Assembly (NCBI GenBank): GCA_038503035.1
Contig: JAVSML010001015.1
Coordinates: 1-64,000, forward strand
DNA from: Crocodylus rhombifer
Taxonomy: Eukaryota > Chordata > Crocodylia > Crocodylidae
Length of the DNA: 64,000 bases
Direction: 5' to 3'
Below, in pieces: positions 32,413 through 44,470 of the stretch. How positions within the stretch are numbered: the first letter of the stretch is position 1; each line of letters opens with the position of its first letter. A program made the position numbers and the translations under genes. The notes under the pieces were generated by a model, which was given only the letters and a program-made list of their open reading frames with translations, made no database searches and was not told the DNA's origin.

Positions 32413-35335
32413 GCCCGCTGGGGAATGGGGGGACTACTGCCACTGCTGGCCCGCTGAACGGCCCTTGCAAAGCCAGCGGACCAAGGCACTTAAAGGGGCA
32501 CCTAAGGGAGCCCACCCCTGCCCCAGCCCTGGTACAATCTGTGGACAAGGCAAGAGCCCCCAAGGGCACACTTGCCTGCCTGTACACTAATGCCGGGAGC
32601 CTGGGCAACAAGCAGGACGAGCTCGTCCTCCTGCTCAGTGCAAAGAAATATGATGTCATTGGGATAACGGAGACCTGGTGGGACTCCACCCATGACTGGA
32701 CCACGAGGATAGAGGGCTATACCCTGTACAGGAGGGATCGTGTTGACAAAAGGGGTGGGGGTGTAGCTCTCGATGTGAAGGGAAGCTACATGTCCCTGCA
32801 AGCTGATGTTGGCGACCAGCATGGACAGCTAGAGACCCTCTGGGTAAAAATTCGTGGGGAATTCGGCACAGGGGACACAACGGTGGGAGTCTACTACAGA
32901 CCTCCCACTCAAAGTCCCGAGCTTGACCAGGAGTTCGCCCAGGAACTGACTGAGGCCACTTGCTCCAGGACCTTGGTTGTCATGGGTGACTTCAATTACC
33001 CGGATATCTCGTGGGAAGATCACTCAGCTAAATCTGAGCGGGCGCAAAGCTTTCTCTTGTGCGTGGATGACCTCTACCTGACTCAAGAAGTCTATGGGCC
33101 AACAAGAGGCAAAGCGCTGCTTGACCTGGTACTGGCTACGGGGGATGACCTAATCGGCGACCTAGTGATTGATGGGAAGTTGGGTGACAGCGACCACGAG
33201 CTGATCACCTTCACCATCCGCCATAAAGCTGGCAAGTCAGTCAGCAACACAGAAGTCCTTGACTTCAGAAAAGCCGACTTTGAGAAGCTCAAGAGGCTAG
33301 TCAGTCAGGCCCTCAGGGACCATGACCCCAGGGAGTTGGGAGTGCAAGAAGAGTGGTTGCTTCTCAAGGAAGTGATCCTCAGTGCACAAGCTAAATCTAT
33401 TCCAACACAGAGGAAAGGCAGCAAGAAGGCACAGCAGCCCCCCTGGCTCTCCAGGGACCTAGTGGACCTACTGAGGCTAAAAAGGAAAGCCTACAAAGGA
33501 TGGAGGACGGGATTCACCTCCAAGGAGGATTACTCCGCGCTGGTCCGGTCCTGCAGGGACCAAACCAGGAAAGCCAAGGCTGCAACTGAACTCCAACGAG
33601 CTTCAGGCATCAAGGACAACAAAAAGTCCTTTTTCAGATAAGTGGGGAGCCGGAGGAAGAGCAAGGGCAATGTTGGACCCCTGCTAAACCAGATGGGACA
33701 TCTGACAACTGACGCCCAGGAAAAAGCCAACCTATTAAATAGGTACTTTGCGTCAGTCTTTCGTCAGTCACACAGGATGCCCATGCCTGCTATGGGACAG
33801 GGAAATCTGGGTGAGGGGGATCCCCTACCCTCCATCAATGCTGACCTCGTGAAGGAACACCTTGAGAAGCTGGATACCTTCAAGTCAGCTGGCCCTGACA
33901 ACCTGCACCCCAGGGTATTCAAGGAGCTGGCGAGCGTCATAGCCCAGCCCCGGCACAGATCTTTGAAAACTCCTGGCACTCTGGTGTAGTGCCCGAAGAC
34001 TGGAAGAAGGCCAATGTGGTGCCGATCTTCAAGAAAGGGAGGAGAGTGGATCCGGCTAACTACAGGCCCATTAGCCTGACTTCTATCCTGGGGAAGATCT
34101 TAGAAAAGTTTATTAAGGAGGCCATTCTTGAGGGACTGGCCCAGGCTAACATTCTAAGGGACAGCCAGCATGGGTTTGTTGAGGGTAGGTCTTGTTTGAC
34201 CAATCTCATTTCCTTCTATGACCAGGTGACCTATCACCTGGACAAGGGAGAAGAGATTGATGTCATATATCTTGACTTCAAAAAAGCTTTTGATCTGGTA
34301 TCCTATGATCACCTCTTGGCCAAACTGCCCAGTTGTGGCTTTGGCTCCACCACGATCCGCTGGCTGGGAAATTGGCTTCATGGTCGGACCCAGAGGGTTG
34401 TGATTGATGGCAGTCACTCATCGTGGTGCCCTGTGACCAGTGGGGTCCCTCAAGGCTCTGTCCTGGGACCCATCCTGTTCAACATCTTCATTAATGATGT
34501 GGACATTGGAGTCAGGAGTGGACTGGCCAAGTTCGCCGATGACACCAAACTTTGGGGCAAAGCATCCACGCCAGAAGATAGGCGGGTGATCCAGGCTGAC
34601 CTGGACAGGCTCAGCAAATGGGCAGATGAGAACCTGATGGTGTTTAACACCGAAAAATGCAAGGTTCTCCACCTTCAGAGGAAAAACCTGCAGCACCGTT
34701 ATAGGCTCGGCAGTGCTACGTTGGTTAGCACTACAGAAGAAAAAGACTTGGGGGTCATCATTGACCACAAGATGAACATGAGCCTCCAATGCGATGCTGT
34801 GACTAGTAAAGCGACCAAAATGCTGGCGTGCATCCATAGATGCTTCTCGAGCAAATCCTGGGACGTCATTCTCCCCTTGTACTCGGCCTTAGTGAGGCCA
34901 CAGCTGGAGTACTGCGTCCAGTTTTGGGCTCCACAATTCAAAAAGGCTGTGGAGAAGCTTGAGAGAGTCCAGAGGAGAGCCGCACGCATGATCAGAGGTC
35001 AGGAAAACAGATCTTACGATGACAGGCTGAGAGCCATGGGACTCTTTAGCCTGGAAAAGCGCAGGCTCAGGGGTGATCTGATGGCCACCTACAAGTTTAT
35101 CAGGGGTGACCACCAGGATCTGGGGGAACATCTGTTCACCAGAGCACCCCATGGGATGACGAGGTCGAACGGTCACAAACTCCTGCAAGACCGTTTCAGG
35201 CTGGACATAAGGAAGAATTTCTTTACTGTCCGAGCCCCCAAGGTCTGGAACAGTCTGCCAGCGGAGGTGGTTCAAGCACCTACATTGAACACCTTCAAGA
35301 GTAAATTGGATGCTTATCTTGCTGGGATCCTCTGA
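32413..35335 (+). pseudogene. CR1 ORF2: AP endonuclease plus reverse transcriptase, nearly intact
   Basis: ORF2 nicks target DNA and reverse transcribes the element RNA. The endonuclease domain (from about 32565) shows 'YTNAGSLGNK' (Asn), 'GITETWWDS' (Glu), 'VVMGDFNYPDISW' (Asp/Asn) and 'GDSDHELITF' (Asp/His). The RT domain shows 'NYRPISLTSILGK', 'YLDFKKAFDLVSYDHL', 'SGVPQGSVLGPILFN' and catalytic 'FADDTKLWGK'. The C-terminal region has 'LERVQRRAARMIRG'. Two lesions are present: TAA at 33639-33641 where TAT (Tyr) is expected, and a one-base deletion near 33950 that shifts the frame before 'PEDWKKANVVPIF'. The frame is open back to 32403. The first in-frame ATG comes after the Asn and Glu endonuclease motifs, so a conventional AUG start is unlikely. 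Confidence 0.9.
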
Positions 35336-35434
35336 CCCCAGCTGACTTCCTGCCCTTTGGGCAGGGGGCTGGCCTCGATGATCTCCCGAGGTCCCTTCCA
35401 GCCCTAATGTCTATGAAATCTATGAAATCTATGA

Positions 35435-37032
35435 CTGGAAAGGACAGTGCTCCAGGGCATAAAAACCCAGCACCTTAAGCGAGGCAGGCAGTCTTGGAGG
35501 GACTGGGAGAGATCCTGGGAAAGAGGGGCTACAGAAGACAGCCGGCAGACACCCAAACCACTGATGAGAGCTCGGGAGGTGAGAGCTCAAAAGGAAGGAG
35601 GGCTTGCAGGATGTTTTTGACCCAGAGTGAGGGAGGCTATTTGGAAGCAGTTGTTTGTATTGGCATTGCAGTTAAGTTTAGCACCAGAAAGTTGGGTTGT
35701 GGCTGTAAGGGAGAATTGGAGGCCATGTACCAGAGTGCCTGAGGCACTCTTGGGTTTCAAGACATGCAGAGGAATGAGCAAGAAAGAGAAATGGGGCAGA
35801 GGGCCAGAGTCTTTGCCCTGAGAGTGAGAGATGGGGTAGGCAAGGGGTCAGAGGGCCAGAGCCTGCAGCACTTGAGAGTGCAGCTGGGATTGAAGAGCCA
35901 TGCCAGTGCCAGTAGGCCTAAGCTCAGAAAGAGCAACCAGTTGGCCAAAGCCAAGAAGGCTGAAGCCTATACAAGTTGATGTGTGGATCAAGTACAACCT
36001 GTGAGGCATGGGTATGGCTACAGGGGCAGACAGAAATGGCATGACTTTTGGAGGATGGGACAGATCTGCCATCTCCTTAGCAGTGTAATTTTCTTGTGAG
36101 GTGGCGGGAGAGCGGGGATGGGGGGTGGGAGCATACATGACAACATAACAGTGAGAGCATTTCTTCTTTTTCACATTAACTTTGAGGTGCTTTGGTTCAG
36201 GCTCTATTCAAAAACCAGCCAGAGGATTTTTTGCAAAGAAGTAACTTTTAATAATAAAGGAAACTCATGCTGTTCTTGTTAATAATATGACCTTTTTCCA
36301 TCCTAAAAATATGTGGTTTCATTTCTGTGCCTCAGTTGTCTTCCATTTATGTCTTTCCTTGGTAACTGTTTAGTTTAGTTGCTTGTACTATAATTCTTCT
36401 TCCTCCACAACTTTAGAAAACCAAGTTTGAATCTTTTATAACAATTTAAGAACATAACTAAAGGGCTGCAGTTCTTACTACTGGCTTTCTTCCCTTCTCT
36501 TTACTTTAAATTGCTTCTTATACCCACTTATATTTAGTCTTACTAAGATAATAAGATTTTTGAGGCTTGGACCTTCTTTTATTGTGTGTTTTATACAACC
36601 TAGCATGGCAGAGTCTGGATATGGGCTGCTGTGTAATTTGTATGATACAAATAATAAAATAAATAAAAATGGCTCTAATTATGCCTTACCAAATTTAGTT
36701 TTGACAGGCAGAGAAATATACCACCTACTCATACATCGTATAATAATGACTTTGGAAACAGAGGGTAGTATATCAAGCAGTTTGATTAAAGAGTAATTCA
36801 TACTTCAGGGCATAAGCTATCTTCTGCCTGTTTGGAGATAAAATGAAACCTTTCTTGCCATCTTCAGAATGTTCTTGCACTTCTTATAAAGCAGCTAGTG
36901 CTGGCTGCCCATGTTTGGAGGCTGAATACTCAGAAAAATAGATTGCAGGTTTAAGGCCCCAGTATTTGTTTAGGGTATTTACCAACCCACCATGGTTATG
37001 TTTTTATCATTTTAGTCTTGACAATCACAATC
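35435..37032. other. Gene-free stretch
   Basis: 35440-36000 is purine-rich ('gagagatggggtaggcaagg') with 'cataaaaacccagcacc' at its start and may be an old LTR or leader sequence. The remainder is AT-rich. No exon was recognised. Confidence 0.4.
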
Positions 37033-37040
37033 CATTATAG
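37033..37040. repeat. Left target-site duplication of the 37041 hAT MITE
   Basis: 'cattatag' precedes the CAGGAGTGGG terminus and is repeated exactly at 37276-37283. Confidence 0.9.
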
Positions 37041-37275
37041 CAGGAGTGGGCAATTATTTCGATGGAAGGCTGCTTACTGAGTTTTGGCAAGGACTCGCTG
37101 CTGGGCTTCTAGGTTATGCTGCTGGCTTCCCCTGGGTCCTACTGCCCCTGTCTCCTGTCATCTTTGACAGGCAGCAAGAAGCAGATAAATATAATTTTTC
37201 TAAATGTTGTAGGGGCCCTGCGGGCCACATAGAGTGGCCGGATTTGGCCTGCAAGCTGTATTTTGCCCACCCTTG
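37041..37275. mobile_element. hAT-type MITE, 235 bp, with perfect 8-bp target duplication
   Basis: The left end 'caggagtgggcaattat' and right end (reverse complement 'caagggtgggcaaaata') are TIRs of the CAGGGGTGGGCAA class used by Charlie-like hAT elements. The flanks carry an identical 8-bp repeat, 'cattatag'. There is no coding capacity; the small frame inside is incidental. Confidence 0.93.
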
Positions 37276-37283
37276 CATTATAG
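37276..37283. repeat. Right target-site duplication of the 37041 hAT MITE
   Basis: Exact copy of 37033-37040. Confidence 0.9.
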
Positions 37284-38559
37284 CAACTCTGTATTATTTA
37301 AGAATCCAAACTTAAAAAAAAAAACATCACAAGCTTGAGTAGTTACATTCAATCTCTCTTCTGTGGTGTTTACAGCATTAGGCCATAACCTAATCAGGAA
37401 TTCAGTTCTAGTCTCAGAAATTGTCCTCTAAAATTAGCTAACACTGAAAGCCAATAGTGGGACAAGAGAGTTTATCAGATGAGAGCCAAGAACAAATTCC
37501 GTGGTCAGGATTGGGAGCCTGGTTTACTATATGACTCCACCTAGATCTTGATCCACTGATAAGAACATTTACCAATAATTGTTTTGTGTTTTGTGCAGTT
37601 TTATGTTATCTCCCCAAGAAACAAACAAGCTTGCAAAACTTAACCCATCAGTCAGACTGATTGTTATGCTGAGCTCTTTGGGTTTTGAACCTTTTCTGAC
37701 TCTCAACCTCTTCTGTCTCAATACTCCTATGTAACATGGATTTCCTGCAGAAATGTTCAAATTCACAAAGTCCGTCAGCCCATATCCAAGGTTTTAAAGA
37801 TAAAAATTATTGTTCCTCCCTTGAAGCTTGTCACTTTGCGTCCCCATTAAAAATTAATGGATAGCATTTTCAAAATGACAGATCTATCTCTCAGTTATAA
37901 TCACAGCTGTAAGTTGACTTCTCTTTTCAGCATTTAAACTTGTTAATACTCTCTAATCAGTTAATTAATCAATTTTTCCCCATGTTTACATTTCTAAATG
38001 TTCTTTCTAAGCTTTTTCTCATTGCAATCATCTTTGAACTCAGCAGATAAATGGGGAGAAAAAGGTATAACATCCATAGTTATTGGTAACCTGTTGGGTT
38101 AGATCTCACTGATAATTGGGTAGTTTCAGCTCTTCCTAGAGAACTATGCTGAACACAACTCATCATGTACTGAGGCAATAACCTCTATAGAAATTTAATA
38201 TAATGCACACAAAAGCTTTATATAGCATCCTGCTGTTTTATCACTATGCCAACCAGAAACTACCTTTGTGAAATATGTGAGCTACTTTTTTTAGACAAGG
38301 ACCCCTACTTTAACATTTTCACGATAATCATGGAATGAAAACAAATATGCATGTTTCAGCTTTACCACCTGAATAAACAGAACAATTAAATATGATCTTA
38401 AGGAAATGTTTTTCCTTTTGTTCTGATGTGCAGAAAGAGGAAAAAACTTGCTATTAGCAGGAATTCAAGGGGATAGTGCTGTAACAAATGAAGGAACATT
38501 TGTTTTTTGGATTGTAACTTCATTGGTGCATGGGCTGTCATTTTCTATATGTGTATATG
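37284..38559. other. AT-rich gene-free stretch
   Basis: No gene, structured repeat or regulatory element recognised. Confidence 0.5.
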
Positions 38560-38567
38560 GTATCTAG

Positions 38568-39263
38568 TATGGCTGTGTAAAGCTTTGGTCACTGATTCGA
38601 TTTGGAGGAGGTTCGGCCCAATTTGGTGGCTGAATCTCTGAATCTGAATCAAATCAGGAGACCCATTAATCTTTCCAAATCAAATCAGAAGCCTCTGATT
38701 TGATTTGGAGAGATTTGGAGAGATTCAATGATTCAGACAGACACAGCTTTATAAGTTTTTCTACATACCTCAAGGTACTAGGTGGCCTTTGAATGCTGAG
38801 ATGGTGGGGTGGATGGAGCGTCCCACAGGAGTGTGTGCTTCTAGTCCACTTCTGGGTCCACTGTGGAGCCTGCAGGGGTCCCCCTCCCCACCCCCAGGCT
38901 TGGCAACTGGTGCCTCCTGGGTCTGGGGAAGCACCCAGGTTCCCCCTGGCCAATCACTGAGCCTGGGAAGGCATGGAGGGGTCCACTTCTGGGTCTGCCG
39001 CCAAGCACACGCTCCTGTGGGACGCTCCATCCACCCCACCATCTCACCATTCATGAGCTGCACCTGGTACCTCAAGTTATGTAGGAAAAACATTTAAAGC
39101 TCTGTCTGTAGCTGAGTCGCTGATTCTTTGGATCAGAATCAAATCTTTAGATTTAGATTCGGCTGAATCAAATTGGGACAGTGATCCAAATCAGTGAATC
39201 AAATCAATGTCCCCTGAATTGGACCGAATCTGAATCGATTATGGCCCACTTTGCACACCTCTA
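38568..39263. mobile_element. Foldback hAT-like element with GC-rich core
   Basis: The termini 'tatggctgtgtaaag' and (reverse complement) 'tagaggtgtgcaaag' are inverted, and the flanks 'gtatctag' (38560-38567) and 'gtatctta' (39264-39271) match at 6 of 8. Arms of about 280 bp are inverted copies: 'ggtggggtggatggagcgtc' near 38802 is mirrored near 39017-39040. The outer arms are degenerate 'gaatctgaatcaaatca' sequence. The core (38860-38990) is GC-rich. The open frames on both strands are by-products of the symmetry. Confidence 0.75.
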
Positions 39264-39271
39264 GTATCTTA

Positions 39272-42200
39272 TTGTGGTAGAATGAGAAGATAACTGACTT
39301 TTATTGATGGTCAAAGCTGATTAACAGTTTTGCCAACTTTTCCTTAATGACTTCAACCAACTATTTTAGGGATCAATCAAATGCAGAAGTGAAGAACCTC
39401 AGTGCTTAAGAAGTAACACTCAGAATTCAAGTAGAGAAGACTCTTTTGCAGTGTTTACCTTTAAGAACCCTGTCATTCAAATCCTGAGGCATGCATGAAA
39501 AGAGGCTACAAAAAGGAAGCTAAGGCATATGAAGCATATTTTTGCTTGTAGTCCTTTTTAATCTCCAGCCTTCTGAGATGAAAGCTCAGTTCATTTTTTC
39601 ATGTACCTGTGCTTTTCAACCCATTGTTCTCTAAGGTATAGTATGATTTTTAAATAATTCCCAATAGGTAACTTTGTCTGCTTTTTAAATGGCTGCAGAG
39701 AAGAACGTGATAAAAGAAGTTCATCACATTCTAAAGCTTAGACAGAATCTGGGTAAACAAATCTATACAGAAGGGAAGTGAATATGATGATCAGTCTTAC
39801 AATAGAAGAAATAGAGGCTTCATGTAGCCTTGATTCAGCATAGCACTTGTACAACTTCAATTTCAGTGACTTCAGTTGGACTTCTGAAGGCATGCAAAAC
39901 AAATATTTGTTGAGTTAAGATCTTTCTAACTTCATGCTCAGATTTCTATAAGCTATGGATAACTCCCCATGTTCATACATTTTTTGTTTTTAGCAATATC
40001 TATGCTTGAGCTCAGATTATAGCTCTACTCACCTGGTTGGCTTCATGCTGAGAAAGAAAATAGTAATTTGTCCTCCATTTTTATATTCATATACATTTTG
40101 TGTGTTACATAATCATAATAAATACCTTTAGTTTATTACTGTTTCTGTAAGGAATGGCAAAATCTTCATTTTTTATTTCACATCTCTTTTGAGGATGTGT
40201 GGAACTTCCCTAATAGACTGTGTGTGTGAAGCAACTGTGATACAGGGAATTTAAGTGTTTATGTATGATAAATGAGTGCCATCTAGTGGGAAACAACTGG
40301 AAGGAGATGGTATTTATACCATACATCAGTTTGGTAGTTTACATGAAACACATATATTTTATATGAAACTGCCATTGGTTAAAATTTAGAAATGATCTTG
40401 GGAACGGAATAATGGACTCCTGCCACTCATACAATTGCCCTGATCATTAGATGCAGAATCATGCTTCCTCTTCTTTAACATCTCACACTTCCCCACTGTG
40501 TGCTCCCTGTCAGCCCAATGCATTCTGGATTCATTGCGGTACAGTTTCAACATGAATTGTGACAAATGCATCCACCCATCCTAATACTTAGGGTGCTCTT
40601 CTGGTGGGTGGAGTTGTTGCTGGAATTCCCTCAGGAGGCAATAGAACCTGGCTCTCCTATTCCATGAACTGGACTGTCCCCTAACCACTGGACTGTTAAA
40701 TAAGTCTTTGTAACTTCATGCTCAGATTTCCATAAGGTATGAATAGTTCCATATCTTCATGTTTCCTATCATCCAGTTTAACAATGACTTCAGGGTAGAT
40801 CTCATGGGCCTGTCATTTTCCATCTTGGGGCAAGTGAGATTTGCTCTTTTCTGGTAAAAGGTAAATTCTCCCTGCTTACCAGTAGGCTTACTAGAGGTGA
40901 TTATTATGGGTGCTGTGGAAGGAAGGGATGTCTCACCCTGTGAGCCACTGATTTCAATCAAGAGCTGTGTAATGATGTTTTTCTGAAAATTACTACACAT
41001 TTGTGTGCTTAAGAGTCCATTTCAAAGCCTAATATTAGGTTCACATTTTTTAAAGTTGCCATTTGTTCCTAATTTTATAGAAGAGACTGAAGGGTGATGT
41101 AAGAACTCCACCTTCTAAAAGATCTTGGAAAGAAAACCTTCTATCTAAGCTCTGAATTTTCTTGCTCTCAAAGGTTTGTATCAGCCTCTTGATATCACTT
41201 AGTCGTACTTTACAGTGCATATAGAAATTGATTTTTATTAATGAAATAGGTAAAATTAGAAAATTAACTATGTTATGGGAAATAGAAATTTCTGTTGCAG
41301 GGATGAGTAATGTCCTAACCAATATGTTCTTTTAGAAAAATGTTGTGTCTCAGCTCCCTCTGGTGGTAAAAATTCTTCATAAGTAGTATGGACATATGTG
41401 GATTACTTCATTGTTTTTATGATATAAGTAGTTAATAATGGTTTGGGATGTTTTTATTTCCTTCAGTCTTCCTTAAAATGTAGCTATAAGAGGAAATAAT
41501 TGAAAAGGAAAACACAAAACATAAGGAAAGAATTTTGTCCCCCATTATATGTTGTAGAGTATAATCTTAAATAGTTTTCATAGTTTATCTCAGGGAATAA
41601 CAAGTTTTTTCACAACACACAACTGATTTATTATAATCTCACAAAATAGAAAGATAGTAGGTGAGATAATGAGAAAAAATGCTAGTATTTCTAATATTGG
41701 GGCCCACTTTTGGAGGGCTTCCTCCACTTGGGTAGTGCTAATTGGAAAGTTAGGCAGAAGTCAGGGCAGGGAAGCACCTTAGATTAACTCAGGGGTCAGC
41801 AGTCTGAATCTATTGATCTAACCTGTGGATGTAGGGCTTTGGCAGTGTTCAGCAGCATGCAGTTTCCCAATGTCATGGTGGGGAGAAACAGCAGTAAACC
41901 CTGTTACTTAGAGATTTGAAAGGGCAATTGCCTGGAGGGTAGGGGGTGGGCAGAGACTCAAGGGTGGGAAAGGATGGCAGTTAAGAATAGCTGGCTATGA
42001 GGATTACACACTGGCATAGAGTTAAAGATATGAGGTGAGGGACAGCGGCAATAGGATCAGACAGCCAAGAACAGAATGCTACTCCTAGAGGGCACTGAGA
42101 GAGAGGGAGCAAGAGATAGGCAAGGGATGGGAGAGAGCCCTGACCCGGAGGACACAAAACATAGAACTGATTACAATGGAGCCTCACCACACTGGGTGGT

Positions 42201-42423
42201 GATAGCAGGGATTCTGCTTACCGTGACAGCTGGCTGCGGCCAGGACAGTCCAGGGAACAAGACCCGACCCACCTGAAAAGGCAAATTAGTAAAGGAGGGG
42301 TGAACCCCAACCTGGACAGCTTCCCCAGTGATGGGGATAGTTTCGGTTACTTCTGTTTCTCAGTTATTCATTGTCTGGTCCAGTAAAAACTAATAAATGA
42401 AAGGTTATCAAAATAGTGCACAC
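39272..42423. other. Gene-free stretch
   Basis: AT-rich with no recognised exon. See 40575-40700 for a possible SINE remnant. Confidence 0.5.
40575..40700 (-). repeat. Possible tRNA-derived SINE remnant
   Basis: On the minus strand 'cagtggttaggggacagtcc' resembles a tRNA box A and 'gccaggttctattgcc' a box B, about 40 nt apart. This is the arrangement of MIR/CORE-type SINEs. The match is weak and decayed. Confidence 0.35.
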
Positions 42424-43605
42424 AGAAGAGATAGATGTCATATATCTGGACTTTAAAAAAGCCTTTGATCTGGTGTCCCATGACCTCCTCATGGAAAAAT
42501 TGGCCAACTGTGGCCTCAGCTTCACCACGGTCCAATGTCTGGGTAATTGGCTCTGAGGTTAGACCCAGAGAGTAGTGGTTGATGGTAGCGAATCATCATG
42601 CTGCCCCATGTCCAGTGGCATCCCCCAAGGCTCTGTCCTTGACCCAGTTCTTTTTAACATCTTTATCAACAATGTGGACATTGGTGTCAGAAGCGCACTG
42701 GCTAGGTTCACAGATGACACTAAACTTTGGAGCATAGCATCCACACCTGAGGACAAGCTAGTGATCCAAACTGACTTGGATAAACTTAGTAAGTGGATGG
42801 ATACAAACCTGATGATGTTCAATATTGATAAATGTAAGGTAATCCACACTTGGGGGAAAAAAACCTGCAGCATGCTTATAGGCTTGGTAGTGCTATGCTT
42901 GCTAGCACCATGGCTAAAAGAGACTTGGGGGTCATGATTGACCACAAGATGAACATGAGCCACCAATGCGAAGTCACAGCTGGCAAAGCAAACAAAACTC
43001 TGGCTTGCGTCCATAGATGCTTCTCTAGTAAATCTCAGGATGTCATCCTACTGTTGTACTCAGCCTTGGTGGGGCCTCAGCTGGAGTACAGCATCCAATT
43101 CTTGGCTCCACAATTCAAGAAGGATGTCAAGAAGCTTGAGAGAGTCCAGAGTAGAGCCATGCACATGATCAGAGGGCAAGAGAATAGGCCTTATGAAAAG
43201 AGGCTGAGAGCCACAGGACTCTTCAGTCTGGAAAAGCACAGGCTCAGGGGGCACCTGGTGGCTGCTTATAAATACATAAGAGGTGTACATCATGATCTGG
43301 GGGAATGTCTGTTCACCAGAGTGCCTCAAGGAAAAACAATGACCAACAGTCATAAACTCCTCCAAGACCATTTTAGGCTGGACATAAAGAAAAATGTCTT
43401 TACTGCCCAAGCCCCCAGGACCTGGAATAGACTCCCTCCAGAAGAGGTGCAGGCACCTACTCTGGACTTATTCAAGAAACATTTGAATGCTTATCTTGCT
43501 GGGATCATTTGACCCCAGCTGAGTTCCTGCCCCTGGGGCAGGGGGCTGGGCTTGAGGTTCTTTGAGGTCCCTTCCATCCTTAACATCTATGAAATCTATG
43601 AAATA
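42424..43605 (+). mobile_element. CR1 LINE copy 4, 5'-truncated
   Basis: It begins in the RT domain ('gaagagatagatgtcatata') and continues through the RT palm, C-terminus, 3' UTR and tail units at 43583-43605. It is more diverged from copy 3 than copies 5 and 6 are, so it is an older insertion or a different subfamily. Confidence 0.92.
42427..43512 (+). pseudogene. CR1 ORF2 3' part (RT palm and C-terminus), broken
   Basis: Frames in order: 'YLDFKKAFDLVSHDLL' near 42440, then an in-frame stop in the 'LGNWL' region (ctctga). 42575-42937 has 'SGIPQGSVLDPVLFNIFI' and 'FTDDTKLWS', where the FADD alanine is a threonine. A frameshift near 42855 follows, then 42850-43512 with 'LEYSIQFLAPQFKKD' and 'LERVQSRAMHMIRG', ending in TGA at 43510-43512. 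Not functional. Confidence 0.85.
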
Positions 43606-43990
43606 GACTACTAGTGTGAACATCTGCTTTCCAATTTCAACAAGGGATCCTGTGCTGACTCTAGTGTTTTAAAGAAGAAGCATTTAAAATGTAATGAACG
43701 TGGATTTTACCAGTTTGATATAATTATATGTACGTTCCTGCGTACATTAAAATTTGTTGTCCAGTTTGATCTTCAAACTTCAACATTGGAGACTTCTGCT
43801 TTGGCTTTGTTCTGGTGTTTGCTGAATTTAAGTTTTGCATCTTCTTTATTATTCAGGACAGCTAATAAATGTGTTGTTTCTAAGAGCTGGGATATTATTT
43901 TGCTGAATTATCTATATAATAAGATGGCTTAGGTTCCCAAATAATGATTTCTGTGTAGATGGCATCTTTCTATTTTACAGTGCATGAACA
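43606..43990. other. Spacer between CR1 copies 4 and 5
   Basis: AT-rich sequence without recognisable features. Confidence 0.5.
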
Positions 43991-44074
43991 TGCCCTTTGG
44001 GCAGGGGGCTGGACTCGATGATCTCCCGAGGTCCCTTCCAGCTCTGATGTCTATGAAATCTATGAAATCTATGA
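43991..44074 (+). mobile_element. CR1 copy 5, 84-bp 3' end only
   Basis: It starts at 'tgccctttgggcaggg' and ends in two to three tail units ('ctatgaaatctatgaaatct'). It is nearly identical to the corresponding part of copy 3, so it is a recent, extremely truncated insertion. Confidence 0.93.
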
Positions 44075-44470
44075 ACAGGCTGTCAGAATTCCAAAACTTC
44101 TGAATCCCTTATGAAAGGAAGTCCATCTCATTAGCAGTTTTGAATTTAAGTTTTTATCAGCATACTTGAATTTACAAGAACACTTGTCTTACCTTATCTG
44201 ACTGAAAGATTAGTCCGTCAAAAATATGTATGGTTCTTCCTGTTGGGAAGTTTAGATAGAAAAAGAAAATAATTTAAGGAAGTTTTATGATAAGCTTGTC
44301 TTCTTTCCTAAAATGGAGGCACCCTAGTTACCCAGAAGTGTATGGATAAAATTTGTTCTCAAATAGACTGACCTGAAAAAAAATTGTTAGGTTCTTTTTT
44401 CATTAAGAAATTCTTAACTTGGGAAATGAATTAGTTTGGTTCTAAGACTTTTCTGTTTAGAAAAGTATTT
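44075..44470. other. Spacer between CR1 copies 5 and 6
   Basis: AT-rich sequence without recognisable features. Confidence 0.5.

Larger units (their letters stand above)
30923..35434 (+). mobile_element. CR1 LINE copy 3, nearly full length
   Basis: This is the best-preserved element in the window. It has a 5' leader of about 390 bp with CpG-rich sequence, ORF1 (31315-32412), ORF2 (to 35335), a short 3' UTR ('ctttgggcagggggctgg', 'gaggtcccttccagccc') and a tail of 8-bp units ending at 35434. Only a few lesions are visible: one in-frame TGA in ORF1, one TAT-to-TAA in ORF2 and one single-base deletion in ORF2. The 5' boundary is defined by comparison with copy 1. No clear target duplication, as is usual for CR1. 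Confidence 0.95.

Noticed and set aside
32147..32704. 185-codon minus-strand open frame
   Set aside because: Antisense shadow of the CR1 ORF1/ORF2 junction.
30923..35434. Endogenous retrovirus as the identity of the RT element
   Set aside because: No LTRs; AP-type endonuclease plus non-LTR RT and a tail of 8-bp units identify CR1.
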